Shown: positions 1 through 7,636, numbered from the stretch's first letter. The stretch: 32,923 bases of DNA from Oscillospiraceae bacterium (GCA_021199335.1 JAJQIG010000031.1:1-32923); one strand, 5' to 3'. Numbers and translations are program-made. Notes: generated from the letters alone by a model not told the origin.

Positions 1-362
1 AAATCAAAGAACGCTCTTTTATTTTTATTCTCTGTTTTATTATAAACCAAACCGACAGTAACAAACAATAACATGATTTTATTGCCTTTTGCACAATGCC
101 TTTACCGAAAATTTGTGAATATTGCAAAAAGTCAGCCCTGCGAAGAACAAAAAAGCTCCGCATACGAAAAGGATTGCTCCCCCCGCCGATTAAAAAATAA
201 TGCTTGTAAAATTATTGATAGTGTGGTATAATTAGTCTGTATTTTTTTAGGCTTGAAAATCAATGGTCTGCCAAAATACATAGCTTTTTTGTTGACGCTT
301 GGGAATGGGCTTGTCCAAGCTGTAAAATTTTACCCCATAAAGGGGAAGAAAGGACGGCTGAA
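1..362. other. Intergenic region upstream of the first gene
   Basis: This AT-rich stretch holds no convincing coding sequence. It carries the promoter at 204-232 and the ribosome binding site AGGA at 351-354 for the gene at 363. The first 20 bases contain a small A/T-rich hairpin that could be the tail of a terminator cut by the window edge, but too little is visible to say. Confidence 0.6.
204..232 (+). promoter_or_regulatory. Sigma-A type promoter for the proS operon
   Basis: A -35 box TTGTAA (204-209) and a -10 box TATAAT (227-232) are separated by exactly 17 bases. The site lies about 130 bases before the first start codon and faces the 363-3305 gene group. Confidence 0.75.
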
Positions 363-653
363 ATGTCATTTAATAGGGAAACCTTCGATCTTATGCTTAA
401 GCTTGCCCTCGGAATGGTTGCTGTTTTGTTGATTGTATGGCTGCTTGCTGTCGGAACGCCAAAGCTCGCAAAGCTGGTTGACAAGCTCCTCGGCAGGGCT
501 AAAATAGATCAGGGCGCAAGCTCGGTTCCAAATCCCGAAAGGGTGCGGGATAATGAAAATTCAGACGAGAACGCCGATGTCGGCGAATACAGAGTTTATG
601 ATATTTATGAGGGTACGCCCTCGGATGAAAATAATACAGATAAAAAGGATTGA
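363..653 (+). CDS. Small single-pass membrane protein of unknown function
   Basis: I do not recognise this 96-residue protein. It has a short N-terminal stretch, one hydrophobic segment at about residues 13-32, a basic patch just after it ([14 protein letters not shown]), and a highly acidic, polar C-terminal half. This suggests one membrane helix with a charged soluble tail. The ATG follows AGGA by 8 bases and the gene sits directly under the promoter at 204-232. Its stop codon lies a few bases before the proS start, so the two are probably co-transcribed. Existence of the gene is well supported by promoter, ribosome binding site and coupling; function is unknown. Confidence 0.7.
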   Translation: MSFNRETFDLMLKLALGMVAVLLIVWLLAVGTPKLAKLVDKLLGRAKIDQGASSVPNPERVRDNENSDENADVGEYRVYDIYEGTPSDENNTDKKD

Positions 654-658
654 TTATT

Positions 659-2116
659 GTGGCTAAGGATAAGAAATTGGTTGAAGCGATTACCTCTATG
701 GACGAGGATTTTGCGCAGTGGTACACCGATATTGTAAAAAAGGCGGAACTTATTGAATATACCTCCGTTAAAGGATGTATGGTTATTCGCCCTTACGGTT
801 ATGCTATATGGGAAAACATACAGAAAATTCTTGACGGAATGTTTAAGGCTCTCGGCCATGAAAATGTTTGTATGCCTATGTTTATCCCCGAAAGCCTTCT
901 CCAAAAGGAAAAGGACCATGTTGAGGGCTTCGCCCCCGAGGTTGCATGGGTTACAATGGGGGGAAATGAAAAGCTGGAGGACAGGCTCTGCGTTCGCCCA
1001 ACCTCCGAAACCCTTTTCTGCGAGCATTATTCCAACATCATTCATTCCTACCGTGACCTGCCCAAGCTTTACAACCAATGGGTAAGCGTTGTGCGGTGGG
1101 AGAAAACAACCCGTCCGTTCCTCCGTTCAAGGGAATTTCTCTGGCAGGAGGGTCATACCATTCACGCAACCTCCGAGGAGGCCATTGAAGAAACCGAGCG
1201 TATGCTTGACGTTTATGCCGAATTCTGCGAAAAAAGCCTTGCAATGCCCGTCATAAAGGGAAAAAAGACGGAAAGCGACAAATTTGCGGGCGCAGTTTCA
1301 ACCTATGCCATTGAAGCGCTTATGCATGACGGAAAGGCTCTTCAGGCGGGAACATCGCACTATTTCGGCGACGGCTTCGCCAAAGCGTTCGACATCATGT
1401 ACACCGATAAGGAAAACAAAAAGGTTTATCCTTACCAAACCTCATGGGGAGTAACAACACGTCTTATCGGCGCAATTATTATGACCCACGGCGATAACAG
1501 TGGGCTTGTCCTTCCGCCTGCCGTTGCCCCGATTCAGGCGGTTATTATCCCCATACAGCAGTTTAAGGAGGGCGTTCTTGAAAAGGCTGACGAGCTTGCG
1601 GCTAAGCTCAGGGCGGCAGGAGTCAGAGTTAAAATTGACGACAGCGACAACTCACCGGGCTGGAAATTCTCCGAGCACGAAATGAAGGGCGTTCCAATCC
1701 GAATCGAGATCGGGCCGAAGGATATTGAGAATAACCAATGCATTGCCGCAATGAGATTTAACGGAGAAAAACGAACCGTTTCCCTTGAAAATATGCTTGA
1801 AACCTTTAAGGACACCATTATCAATATGCTTGAAAAGGAAATACCCGAGGGAATGTTCGCAAGGGCTGCCGAAAACCGTGAGAAGCACACCTACTCCTGC
1901 ACCTCAACCGATGAGATTATTGACGCTCTTTCCAAAAATGGGGACGGCTTTGTCAAGGCAATGTGGTGCGGCGAGGAGGAATGCGAGGATAAGGTTAAGG
2001 AGCTTACGGGAGTGGGTTCAAGATGCATTCCCTTTGAGCAGGAAAATCTCTCCGACAGGTGCGTTTGCTGCGGTAAACCCGCAAAGACTATGATTTACTG
2101 GGGAAAGGCATATTAA
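659..2116 (+). CDS. proS: Prolyl-tRNA synthetase, short archaeal/eukaryal-like type
   Basis: The enzyme charges tRNA-Pro with proline in the cytoplasm. The 485-residue protein shows class II synthetase motifs: a PTSET segment near residue 115, a motif-2 region [20 protein letters not shown] near residue 145, then the anticodon-binding fold. It lacks the large editing insertion of the long bacterial form. The C-terminal zinc-type cysteines (CGEEEC and CVCCGKP) and the final Tyr are typical of the archaeal-like ProS branch. I chose GTG at 659, which has AGGA 9 bases upstream (646-649). An in-frame TTG at 650 touches that AGGA and is unlikely. The next gene overlaps the stop codon by one base. 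Confidence 0.96.
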   Translation: MAKDKKLVEAITSMDEDFAQWYTDIVKKAELIEYTSVKGCMVIRPYGYAIWENIQKILDGMFKALGHENVCMPMFIPESLLQKEKDHVEGFAPEVAWVTMGGNEKLEDRLCVRPTSETLFCEHYSNIIHSYRDLPKLYNQWVSVVRWEKTTRPFLRSREFLWQEGHTIHATSEEAIEETERMLDVYAEFCEKSLAMPVIKGKKTESDKFAGAVSTYAIEALMHDGKALQAGTSHYFGDGFAKAFDIMYTDKENKKVYPYQTSWGVTTRLIGAIIMTHGDNSGLVLPPAVAPIQAVIIPIQQFKEGVLEKADELAAKLRAAGVRVKIDDSDNSPGWKFSEHEMKGVPIRIEIGPKDIENNQCIAAMRFNGEKRTVSLENMLETFKDTIINMLEKEIPEGMFARAAENREKHTYSCTSTDEIIDALSKNGDGFVKAMWCGEEECEDKVKELTGVGSRCIPFEQENLSDRCVCCGKPAKTMIYWGKAY

Positions 2117-2511
2117 TGAAGTCTATAGGAACGGATGAATTTACGGAACGGCTCGATTTTGCGCTTAAAATAAGGGGCGTGGGGGTTACCTGCTCGGCTT
2201 TATGCCTTGCGGCGAGGCTTTTCATCTTTCCGAAAACAATCAACCCTTTCATTGCCCTTATTCCGTTGGCAATATCACTTGTGATAAATCTTATAAAATT
2301 CACCGGCGGCATGGTGATAATATACGATTCGGATTCGGAAAATCCCGATGAGGATATAAGCAGGGAAAAATTAGCCGAGGGAACGGCGAGGAACTATATT
2401 AAAGCCCGTGACGAATTCGAGGAAAAGCACAGGCTTTCACGCAGTCTTATCAAATTCGGAATCTGCTTTGAAATTATTATATCCGCAGCAGCGGCAATAT
2501 TTGATATGTAA
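2116..2511 (+). CDS. Membrane protein of unknown function
   Basis: This is an unrecognised 131-residue protein. Three hydrophobic segments are visible, at about residues 21-38, 42-62 and 110-130. An acidic, charged cytoplasmic-like stretch lies between the second and third (DSDSENPDEDISREKL and following). The ATG overlaps the proS stop codon (TAATG), and GGGGAAAGG lies just upstream inside proS, so it is translationally coupled to proS. Nothing visible points to a role in translation, and the link may be positional only. Confidence 0.75.
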   Translation: MKSIGTDEFTERLDFALKIRGVGVTCSALCLAARLFIFPKTINPFIALIPLAISLVINLIKFTGGMVIIYDSDSENPDEDISREKLAEGTARNYIKARDEFEEKHRLSRSLIKFGICFEIIISAAAAIFDM

Positions 2512-2525
2512 GCCTTCCGAACAGC

Positions 2526-2562
2526 GCCGCACAGGGGTATCGTATGAACGCCCTTGTGCGGC
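2526..2562 (+). terminator. Hairpin between membrane protein and lipoprotein genes
   Basis: GCCGCACAGGG (2526-2536) pairs with CCCTTGTGCGGC (2551-2562) around a 14-base loop, with one base bulged. There is no run of T afterwards on the + strand, so it may stabilise or partly attenuate the transcript rather than terminate it. Confidence 0.4.
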
Positions 2563-2588
2563 AAAACGCAAGGAGGAAAAGTGAAAAA

Positions 2589-3305
2589 ATGAAAACGAAA
2601 ATTATTCCTTTCATATTATGTTGTATCTCGGCGGCAATATGCTTTGGCGGCTGTACGCAGTATCAAGAGCTTGTCGGCGCGGATAAAATCGAAGCTCTCC
2701 GTGAGGATGCGGCGGCTTACGACAGCGCAAGGTATTTTATAACGAACGTTGAAACCGATACCCTTGAACAGGCGTTTACCTTTATGTACGACACGGACGA
2801 CAGCCAAATCTACCTTTGCGAAGGCATTGAGGGCGGCGAATATTATGCCGAATACAGCAACGGCAGGGAACTTTACCGAGAGGAAAACGGAGTCGGTGCG
2901 GTTATATCCTCGGATGATGAAACCTTTGCGATTTATTCAAGGGAAATTCCCCATCCATACTCAACGGGGCAGCTCTTTTTCTATGTCAACGGCTATGTTT
3001 CAAATGCGGAGGAAACCGTTGACGGCGATGGCAACACTCTTTATATTTACACCTATGATACAGATAAAATCAACAAGGCGCTTGGGTATGCCCTAACCGA
3101 ATTCGCAACCTCATACGCATTTGACGAAAACGGTGATTTTGTTTATTTCAGGCAGCATAACTCATCCGATGCCACGGACGAAAACGGCAATGCTTACAGC
3201 GAAAGCTACACCTATGAAATTACAGTGGAGGAAGCCAACGGCATTTCCGAAATAGAAAATCCAATTGTAATCGGCGGAAGCGTTTTTGACGAACAGGGCG
3301 AATAA
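2589..3305 (+). CDS. Putative secreted lipoprotein of unknown function
   Basis: This is an unrecognised 238-residue protein. The N-terminus has two lysines, a hydrophobic stretch and then GGC, a relaxed lipobox with Cys at about residue 22, so export and lipid anchoring are likely. The rest is rich in Asp, Glu, Tyr and Thr and looks like a beta-rich extracellular domain (repeated YIYTYDTD and ESYTYEITVEE-type strands). I chose ATG 2589, preceded by AGGAGG at 2571-2576. An in-frame upstream ATG at 2544 lies inside the hairpin and would add a polar leader before the signal peptide. The gene ends just before a strong bidirectional terminator. Confidence 0.75.
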   Translation: MKTKIIPFILCCISAAICFGGCTQYQELVGADKIEALREDAAAYDSARYFITNVETDTLEQAFTFMYDTDDSQIYLCEGIEGGEYYAEYSNGRELYREENGVGAVISSDDETFAIYSREIPHPYSTGQLFFYVNGYVSNAEETVDGDGNTLYIYTYDTDKINKALGYALTEFATSYAFDENGDFVYFRQHNSSDATDENGNAYSESYTYEITVEEANGISEIENPIVIGGSVFDEQGE

Positions 3306-3337
3306 ACAAAGCCCGCATAACCGAATGATAAATATGT

Positions 3338-3375
3338 ACCGCCGCCGTGTATTCTCAGCCACGGCGGCGGTTTTG
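3338..3375. terminator. Bidirectional intrinsic terminator
   Basis: ACCGCCGCCGTG (3338-3349) and CACGGCGGCGGT (3360-3371) form a perfect 12-bp stem with a 10-base loop. TTTT follows on the + strand. It separates the + strand lipoprotein from the convergent MazF-type gene. Confidence 0.85.
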
Positions 3376-3381
3376 TATCCT

Positions 3382-3729
3382 TTAAGGATTCAGTCCGAAG
3401 CTAATGGAAAGGGCGTTGTTAACCTGCGCCATTGAAGGTGTATCAAGCTCACCCATGCGCTCTTTAAGGCGTTTTTTGTCAATTGTTCGTATCTGTTCAA
3501 GCAAAACGATGCTGTCCTTTGAAAGTCCGCAGGATGATGCGTTTATTCCTATATGGGTCGGCAGCTTGGATTTATCATGCTGGCTTGTTATTGCCGCCGC
3601 AATGACCGTTGGGCTGTGTTTATTGCCCACATCATTCTGAACTATAAGTACAGGTCTTACTCCGCCCTGTTCAGAGCCGACAACAGGACTTAAATCCGCG
3701 TAATAAATTTCTCCCCTTCTGACTGTCAC
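3382..3729 (-). CDS. mazF: MazF/PemK-type mRNA interferase (NdoA-like)
   Basis: The family consists of sequence-specific endoribonucleases that act as toxins or growth regulators. The 115-residue protein closely follows the Bacillus NdoA/MazF pattern: [20 protein letters not shown] at the start, RPVLIVQND, a central AAITSQ, LPTHI, and [13 protein letters not shown] near the C-terminus. I chose the GTG at 3729, which aligns with the usual start of the family and has AGGAG at 3739-3743, 9 bases upstream. The ATG two codons earlier is only 3 bases from that site. No antitoxin gene is visible upstream on the same strand (only about 220 non-coding bases, then a divergent promoter) and no alanine racemase gene is adjacent, which is the common Firmicute arrangement. 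Confidence 0.92.
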   Translation of the reverse strand: MTVRRGEIYYADLSPVVGSEQGGVRPVLIVQNDVGNKHSPTVIAAAITSQHDKSKLPTHIGINASSCGLSKDSIVLLEQIRTIDKKRLKERMGELDTPSMAQVNNALSISFGLNP

Positions 3730-3925
3730 ATCCATACACTCCTAATTTGAAAATAAGTCCGAAGCTGATTTATGCTTCGCCTGATAATATTGTTGACGAT
3801 TTTTTCAAAAATAAACATATGCCGCTTAAAATAAGGGGATTTTTTAGGGCAAATTTTTATGGATATTACATAGTATGCGTAAAAATCCAAATTGTTACAA
3901 AAAAATTACAGTTGGCAGTACGCTA

Positions 3926-3954
3926 TTGACCTTGCATTTAATTGCTGATATAAT
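3926..3954 (+). promoter_or_regulatory. Sigma-A type promoter for the wall-binding protein
   Basis: TTGACC (3926-3931) and TATAAT (3949-3954) are 17 bases apart. Transcription would start near 3961, which rules out the in-frame ATG at 3959 as the start of the next gene. Confidence 0.8.
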
Positions 3955-4000
3955 TTAGATGAAAGAAAAAACCTTTTGTGCCGAAAACGGAGGCGATTTT

Positions 4001-4873
4001 ATGAGCATAAAAAAAACACTGTGCGCTCTGATTTCCTCGGTGATTGTATTTTCAGCTTCGGGCGGAATTGCCGCTTACGCCGATTGGGAAAAAACATCTG
4101 AGGGAACTAAATATTGGAGCGAATCGGAAAATAAATACGCAACGGGCAGATGGGTAATAGGCGACGGCGATTACTGCTTCAATTCCGATGGAATCATGCA
4201 GACCGGCTGGGTTACGGATGATTCGGGCAGAACCTATTATTTCAGCAAAACAACGGGAAAAATGCGCACAGGCTGGCTCAAAACCTCATCGGGAAACAAG
4301 TATTATTTTGACGCCACGGGCGTTATGCAAACGGGCTGGCTTGAAATTAAGGGCAAGCTTTATTATTTCCAAAGCAACGGCAAGGCTGTCATTGGCAAAA
4401 CCGTTAAAATAAACGGCGTTTCCTATACGTTCGATGAGAACGGCGCATGGGACGGCAACGGAACAAATCCCCTTGAATCGGATTCATCCTCCGACAGCGC
4501 AGATTCTTCGTCAAGCCTTTCGGAGCAGTATAAGGAAATGTGCGAAAAACGTGACGAGGCTTACGGGAATGTTTCAACCTACACAGCGGTTTACGATTCG
4601 GCTTGCTCGGAAAAGCAGGAATGCGTTGACAAAATGGACTATTACACGGAGCTTCTTGAAAAGCTCTGCTATCTGAGCGAATCAATCGGCTGGACAGAGG
4701 GAATGCTTGAACGCGCGGAAAAATATGAGGAGCTTATAGCTCAATACAGGGCGGAGGCAAACTCTTATAATTCAACAATAACCGAAAGCGCAAAGAAAAG
4801 GAATGAATGGTCAAAGCTCTATAATGAATACAAAAAGCAAGCCGCAAGCCTTAAAAGCCAAATAAGCGGCTAA
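4001..4873 (+). CDS. Secreted cell-wall-binding-repeat protein with C-terminal coiled coil
   Basis: The 290-residue protein begins with a Sec signal peptide (basic start, hydrophobic core to about residue 25, cut near AYA-DW). Residues about 28-150 carry at least four to five choline/glucan-binding type repeats of about 20 residues, seen as GIMQTGWV, GKMRTGWL, GVMQTGWL and YYF motifs. A Ser/Asp-rich linker (about 158-172) follows, and the last 115 residues are Glu/Lys-rich and helical, probably a coiled coil. No catalytic domain is visible, so it may be a wall-attached structural or adhesion protein. ATG 4001 has GGAGG 7 bases upstream (3989-3993) and lies about 40 bases after the predicted transcription start. 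It is a single-gene unit with its own promoter and terminator. Confidence 0.85.
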   Translation: MSIKKTLCALISSVIVFSASGGIAAYADWEKTSEGTKYWSESENKYATGRWVIGDGDYCFNSDGIMQTGWVTDDSGRTYYFSKTTGKMRTGWLKTSSGNKYYFDATGVMQTGWLEIKGKLYYFQSNGKAVIGKTVKINGVSYTFDENGAWDGNGTNPLESDSSSDSADSSSSLSEQYKEMCEKRDEAYGNVSTYTAVYDSACSEKQECVDKMDYYTELLEKLCYLSESIGWTEGMLERAEKYEELIAQYRAEANSYNSTITESAKKRNEWSKLYNEYKKQAASLKSQISG

Positions 4874-4885
4874 AGCTCGAATACG

Positions 4886-4935
4886 GGCGGGATTTTCCGA
4901 TATGCCTTGGGCAGGAATTCCCGCCGATTTTTTCT
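4886..4935 (+). terminator. Intrinsic terminator after the wall-binding protein
   Basis: GGCGGGA (4886-4892) pairs with TCCCGCC (4919-4925). The stem continues inward as TTCC/GGAA and is followed by GATTTTTTC, a T-run suitable for + strand termination. Confidence 0.7.
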
Positions 4936-4959
4936 GTATCCCCTGCCTACAATAATAGA

Positions 4960-4992
4960 AAAGCTGCGCCCCATACAACGTACAGAGCGCAG
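4960..4992 (-). terminator. Probable terminator of the acidic repeat protein gene
   Basis: On the minus strand CTGCGC (4992-4987) and GCGCAG (4969-4964) form a 6-bp stem followed by CTTTTCTATT. It lies about 57 bases past the stop of the minus-strand gene at 5049. The loop is long, so the call is moderate. Confidence 0.45.
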
Positions 4993-5048
4993 TCTTGCTG
5001 TTTGTAATTTTTACTTATGCAAGGACATCAAGAGCCGTGCCTTACGCT

Positions 5049-5777
5049 TCAATCTTCCTCTTCGTCCTCTTCTTCGGGTTCGGGCATTTGACGCTTGTTG
5101 TCAAAATCCATTCTTCCCTGCGGTCTGATATAAAGGGTTACGGTTTCCGCATTTCCGTCGTCGTCAACCTCTACCTTTATCATATCTCCGACTGAGATAT
5201 TGCTTATCGACAAGTCCTCATCATCGGGCTTTTCCATATCCTCATCGGGCTTTTCGGGGGGAGCTTCATCGGAATCCTTGCCCATTCCGCTCATTTTTCC
5301 GTCAGGCTTCCTGTCCGAACCTCTGCCCATATTTCCATCGGGCATTTCGGGAGGAGCTTCGTCCGAATCCATTTCTCCGTCAGGCTTTTCGGGAGGGGTT
5401 CCGTCCGAATCCATTTCTCCGTCAGGCTTTTCGGGAGGAGCCTCTTCCGAGTCCATATCGTCCTTCGGCAGCTTGTCGTTCATCCCCCGAACAAACTCGG
5501 TATCGTCCGATATGGGGATAATTACATTGTTTCCATCGGACTCAACGGTAATGGATTCTTCGTCCACAGCAACAACAACGCCTTCATAGGTTTCGCCCGC
5601 TTCAGCTTCGACCGTATCGGAAACGGACTTCTTGCTTTTAGATGCTTTTTCCGCATTGAAGCTTACCTTTGCGGCGGCAACATCTGATGCGGTTGTTTCC
5701 GCAGAAACTGCGACAGACAGGGCGGAAAACGTCATCAGAATTGCGGTTAATGCTGCGCAAATGGTTTTAACGTTCAT
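5049..5777 (-). CDS. Secreted acidic protein with Pro/Asp/Met repeats in a split beta domain
   Basis: The 242-residue protein has a Sec signal peptide ending near residue 26 (VAVSA-ET) and a Ser/Lys-rich segment. A small beta region follows (GETYEGVVVAVDEESITVES, then NNVIIPISDDTEFVRG) and resembles the DUF5666-like 'G-x-V-x-A-V-D-x-x-x-I-T-V' pattern. That region is then interrupted by about five imperfect repeats of the type PPEKPDGEMDSD (about residues 108-180), and it resumes as ISVGDMIKVEVDDDGNAETV. The tail is an acidic run. I chose ATG 5777 because AAGGAGG lies just upstream; an in-frame codon 42 bases earlier has no site. The family resemblance is from pattern memory and the function is unknown, though metal binding is conceivable from the acidity. 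Confidence 0.75.
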   Translation of the reverse strand: MNVKTICAALTAILMTFSALSVAVSAETTASDVAAAKVSFNAEKASKSKKSVSDTVEAEAGETYEGVVVAVDEESITVESDGNNVIIPISDDTEFVRGMNDKLPKDDMDSEEAPPEKPDGEMDSDGTPPEKPDGEMDSDEAPPEMPDGNMGRGSDRKPDGKMSGMGKDSDEAPPEKPDEDMEKPDDEDLSISNISVGDMIKVEVDDDGNAETVTLYIRPQGRMDFDNKRQMPEPEEEDEEED

Positions 5778-6000
5778 ATTATTATCCTCCTTAAATATTA
5801 TTTGCCCACATTGTATCAAGTTATTATGTTAAATGAGTGATAATTTTGCAAAAAAACAGTTAATTTTATTTATTTATGGGCTTGTATGCCTACGCAAAGG
5901 GCGATACGGTTGAATTTTTCGGTCGTAACGGCATATGCGGACAATGGAGCGGTATGCCCTTGCGCCTGTTAGAAACGGCGGCGGGAATTAAGCGGAAAAA
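5778..6000. other. Intergenic region between the acidic repeat gene and rplL
   Basis: No coding sequence is convincing here. It must hold the minus-strand promoter of the gene at 5777. A possible -10 (TACAAT on the minus strand, close to 5815) is present, but no good -35 was seen. The rest has no feature I can support until the rplL terminator. Confidence 0.4.
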
Positions 6001-6001
6001 G

Positions 6002-6039
6002 AAAAGGATGTCCCCAAGAAACACGGGAAACATCCTTTT
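6002..6039 (-). terminator. Intrinsic terminator of the rplJ-rplL operon
   Basis: AAAAGGATGT (6002-6011) and ACATCCTTTT (6030-6039) form a 10-bp stem, extended inward by CCC/GGG. On the minus strand the hairpin is followed by TTTTCTTTTT. It lies about 70 bases past the rplL stop, so the transcript ends here rather than continuing into rpoB. Confidence 0.85.
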
Positions 6040-6106
6040 TTTACTTGATTTTAAGCAGCTATTCATCCCCGTAGGGATGCATAAACAGCAATTTCTAAGT
6101 AATCGC

Positions 6107-6481
6107 TTACTTGAGTTCGATTGTTGCGCCTGCAGCTTCAAGCTTTGTCTTGATTTCCTCAGCGTCAGCCTTGGATGCGCCCTCCTTGAGAGCCTTAGGA
6201 GCAGCTTCAACAAGCTCCTTAGCTTCCTTGAGGGAAAGACCGCAAATATCCTTAACTGCCTTGATAACGTCCATCTTCTTCTCTCCGAAGGAAGCAAGAA
6301 CAACGTCAAATTCTGTCTTTTCAGCGGCAGCAGCGCCTGCAGCAGCGCCTGCAGCGGGAGCAGCGGCAACAGCGGCTGTTACGCCGAATTCCTCCTGGAT
6401 AGCGTCAACGAGCTCGGAAAGCTCAAGAACGGAAAGAGCCTTGATATCTTCAACAAATTTTAAAATCTTTTCAGAAGCCAT
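6107..6481 (-). CDS. rplL: Ribosomal protein bL12 (L7/L12)
   Basis: This 124-residue protein forms the ribosomal stalk that recruits translation GTPases. It shows the N-terminal dimerisation helix (about residues 3-33), an Ala/Gly hinge ([20 protein letters not shown]), and the conserved C-terminal domain with [33 protein letters not shown] and [22 protein letters not shown] lies upstream of the ATG. It follows rplJ by about 106 bases on the same strand and ends before its own terminator. Confidence 0.98.
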   Translation of the reverse strand: MASEKILKFVEDIKALSVLELSELVDAIQEEFGVTAAVAAAPAAGAAAGAAAAEKTEFDVVLASFGEKKMDVIKAVKDICGLSLKEAKELVEAAPKALKEGASKADAEEIKTKLEAAGATIELK

Positions 6482-6515
6482 GATAATAATCTCCTTTATA
6501 TTAATAATTTTTTAG

Positions 6516-6530
6516 GCGGCGTCAAGCCGC
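6516..6530 (-). other. Small hairpin in the rplJ-rplL spacer
   Basis: GCGGC (6516-6520) and GCCGC (6526-6530) form a 5-bp stem with a GTCAA loop. On the minus strand it is followed by A-rich sequence, not T, so it is not a terminator. It could be a processing or stability element. Confidence 0.4.
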
Positions 6531-6555
6531 AATTTGCAAATCCGTAAAGCATAAG

Positions 6556-6602
6556 GACCGCTTACGCAATCTCTTCCAAAAGACTGCTTACGCAACCTCT
6601 TC
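6556..6602 (-). repeat. 21-bp tandem duplication of the rplJ 3' end
   Basis: The 21 bases at 6582-6602, which cover the last codons and the stop of rplJ, recur at 6556-6576 with only two mismatches and a 26-base offset. The second copy lies outside the reading frame in the rplJ-rplL spacer and looks like a remnant of local slippage or duplication. Confidence 0.75.
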
Positions 6603-7106
6603 TGCGGATTTTTTGTCTGCAACTGCCTGAACTGTTGCGGCGAGCTTCTGCATAGGGCCCTGGAGTGAACCAACGAGCTGTGCAAGAAGAACATCCCTTG
6701 AAGGAATCTTTGAAAGAGCAAGAACACCCTGTGCATCGTAAATATCGGAACCGATAAATCCCGCTTTCATGGAAAATGTGGATTTCTCACCAGCATTTTC
6801 GATGTACTTGCCGAGTATGCGGGCAGGAGCGGTCTGGTCGTCATTTGAAAGAGCAATGGCTGTTGTTCCCTCAAGAACGCTGTCAAGACCCTCAAGGCCT
6901 ACATTGTGGAGAGCAAAACGGAGCATAGAGTTCTTTTCAACGTAGTAATTTACGCCTGCTTCTCTAAGCTCTTTTCTAAGCTTGGTATCGTCCGCTACGC
7001 TGATACCCTTGTAATCAACGATAACGCCTGCAGCGGCATTTTTAAGCTGTTCGGTAATAGCCTCAACCTTGGCTTTCTTGGATTCAAGTACCTGTGCGCT
7101 TGGCAT
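6588..7106 (-). CDS. rplJ: Ribosomal protein uL10
   Basis: uL10 anchors the bL12 dimers to the 23S rRNA to form the ribosomal stalk. It also represses its own operon by binding the leader RNA. The 172-residue protein shows typical L10 features: LESKKAKVEAITEQLKNAAA near the start, GVIVDYKGISVADDTKLRKE, a NSMLRFALHNVG segment, FIGSDIYDAQGVLALSKIPS and LVGSLQGPMQKLAATVQAV. I chose ATG 7106 because GGAGGTG lies upstream at about 7117-7123; upstream in-frame codons read through the leader and attenuator. Its 3' end is partly duplicated in the spacer. Confidence 0.97.
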   Translation of the reverse strand: MPSAQVLESKKAKVEAITEQLKNAAAGVIVDYKGISVADDTKLRKELREAGVNYYVEKNSMLRFALHNVGLEGLDSVLEGTTAIALSNDDQTAPARILGKYIENAGEKSTFSMKAGFIGSDIYDAQGVLALSKIPSRDVLLAQLVGSLQGPMQKLAATVQAVADKKSAEEVA

Positions 7107-7149
7107 AATAAATTTCACCTCCGTAATAATAATTGTCAACACAAACAAT

Positions 7150-7300
7150 TTGCTAACGGATTCAAAAAAAGAAAACCTTTTCCGAAAAAAGCGGAAAAGG
7201 GCATAAAGTACAATATTCGATACTTCAGCAATCTTTTCCTCGGCAGGATTTACGGAAAAATCCACCTGCTGTCTTTAGAACACGATAGCCGTTGTTAAAC
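7150..7300 (-). ncRNA. Ribosomal protein L10 leader with attenuator
   Basis: On the minus strand the leader reads AAAGACAGCAGGTGG, then ATCCTGCCGAGG. This is the characteristic internal-loop region (CAGCAGG...CCTGCCGAGG) of the L10 leader family, which binds the L10/L12 complex. About 65 bases later CCTTTTCCG (7184-7176) and its partner (7200-7192) form a 9-bp hairpin followed by a T-rich run (7175-7163), an intrinsic attenuator before rplJ. Binding of L10 to the leader is established for Bacillus; coupling to the attenuator here is inferred. Confidence 0.85.
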
Positions 7301-7309
7301 AACTCTTGC

Positions 7310-7338
7310 ATTATATCACATTATTTTACCCTTGTCAA
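7310..7338 (-). promoter_or_regulatory. Consensus promoter of rplJ-rplL
   Basis: On the minus strand TTGACA (7338-7333) and TATAAT (7315-7310) are separated by 17 bases. Both boxes match the sigma-A consensus exactly, as expected of a strong ribosomal-protein promoter, and the L10 leader starts just downstream. Confidence 0.93.
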
Positions 7339-7607
7339 GGGTTTTTTGAAAAAAATATTGATTTTGGAATCGAAAATGTCTTGACAAGGGAAAATTTGCT
7401 TAAATAAACATATCCATAAATCAAAGCACGGCGTGCGCCTTTTTACAGCATCAAGCGCCGCATGGAAACAAAACGGTTACAATACATTTACAATTTGTGT
7501 CCGTTTGCGCTTCCAAAAATTACTCGGACAGCTAAAACAGCGTAATTATGGGAAAAATCAACATATAAACAGGTAAATGATTCTGTTAATTAGGTTAGAT
7601 ATGTTTA
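7339..7607. other. Intergenic region between divergent rplJ and CNNM promoters
   Basis: No coding sequence is supported. The block TTGACAAGGG with following AAAAT occurs twice in opposite orientations: at 7338-7329 on the minus strand (the rplJ promoter) and at 7382-7391 on the plus strand. The latter lacks a good -10 box. The remainder is AT-rich with no feature I can name. Confidence 0.5.
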
Positions 7608-7636
7608 TTGACTTTTTTGAAATTGTATTGTATAAT
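7608..7636 (+). promoter_or_regulatory. Sigma-A type promoter for the CNNM/lipoprotein operon
   Basis: TTGACT (7608-7613) and TATAAT (7631-7636) are 17 bases apart, about 93 bases before the start codon at 7729. It is the only strong promoter seen ahead of the long + strand gene series up to 16291. Confidence 0.85.

Noticed and set aside
3747-3929. 60-codon + strand frame upstream of the wall-binding protein, considered as an antitoxin
   Set aside because: It lacks a ribosome binding site, is on the opposite strand to the MazF-type gene, does not resemble a MazE/NdoAI protein, and ends at the promoter of the next gene.
5200-5589. Ser/Gly-rich + strand frame opposite the acidic repeat gene
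   Set aside because: It is the antisense shadow of the PPEKPDGEMDSD repeats; the minus-strand gene has a signal peptide and a strong ribosome binding site.
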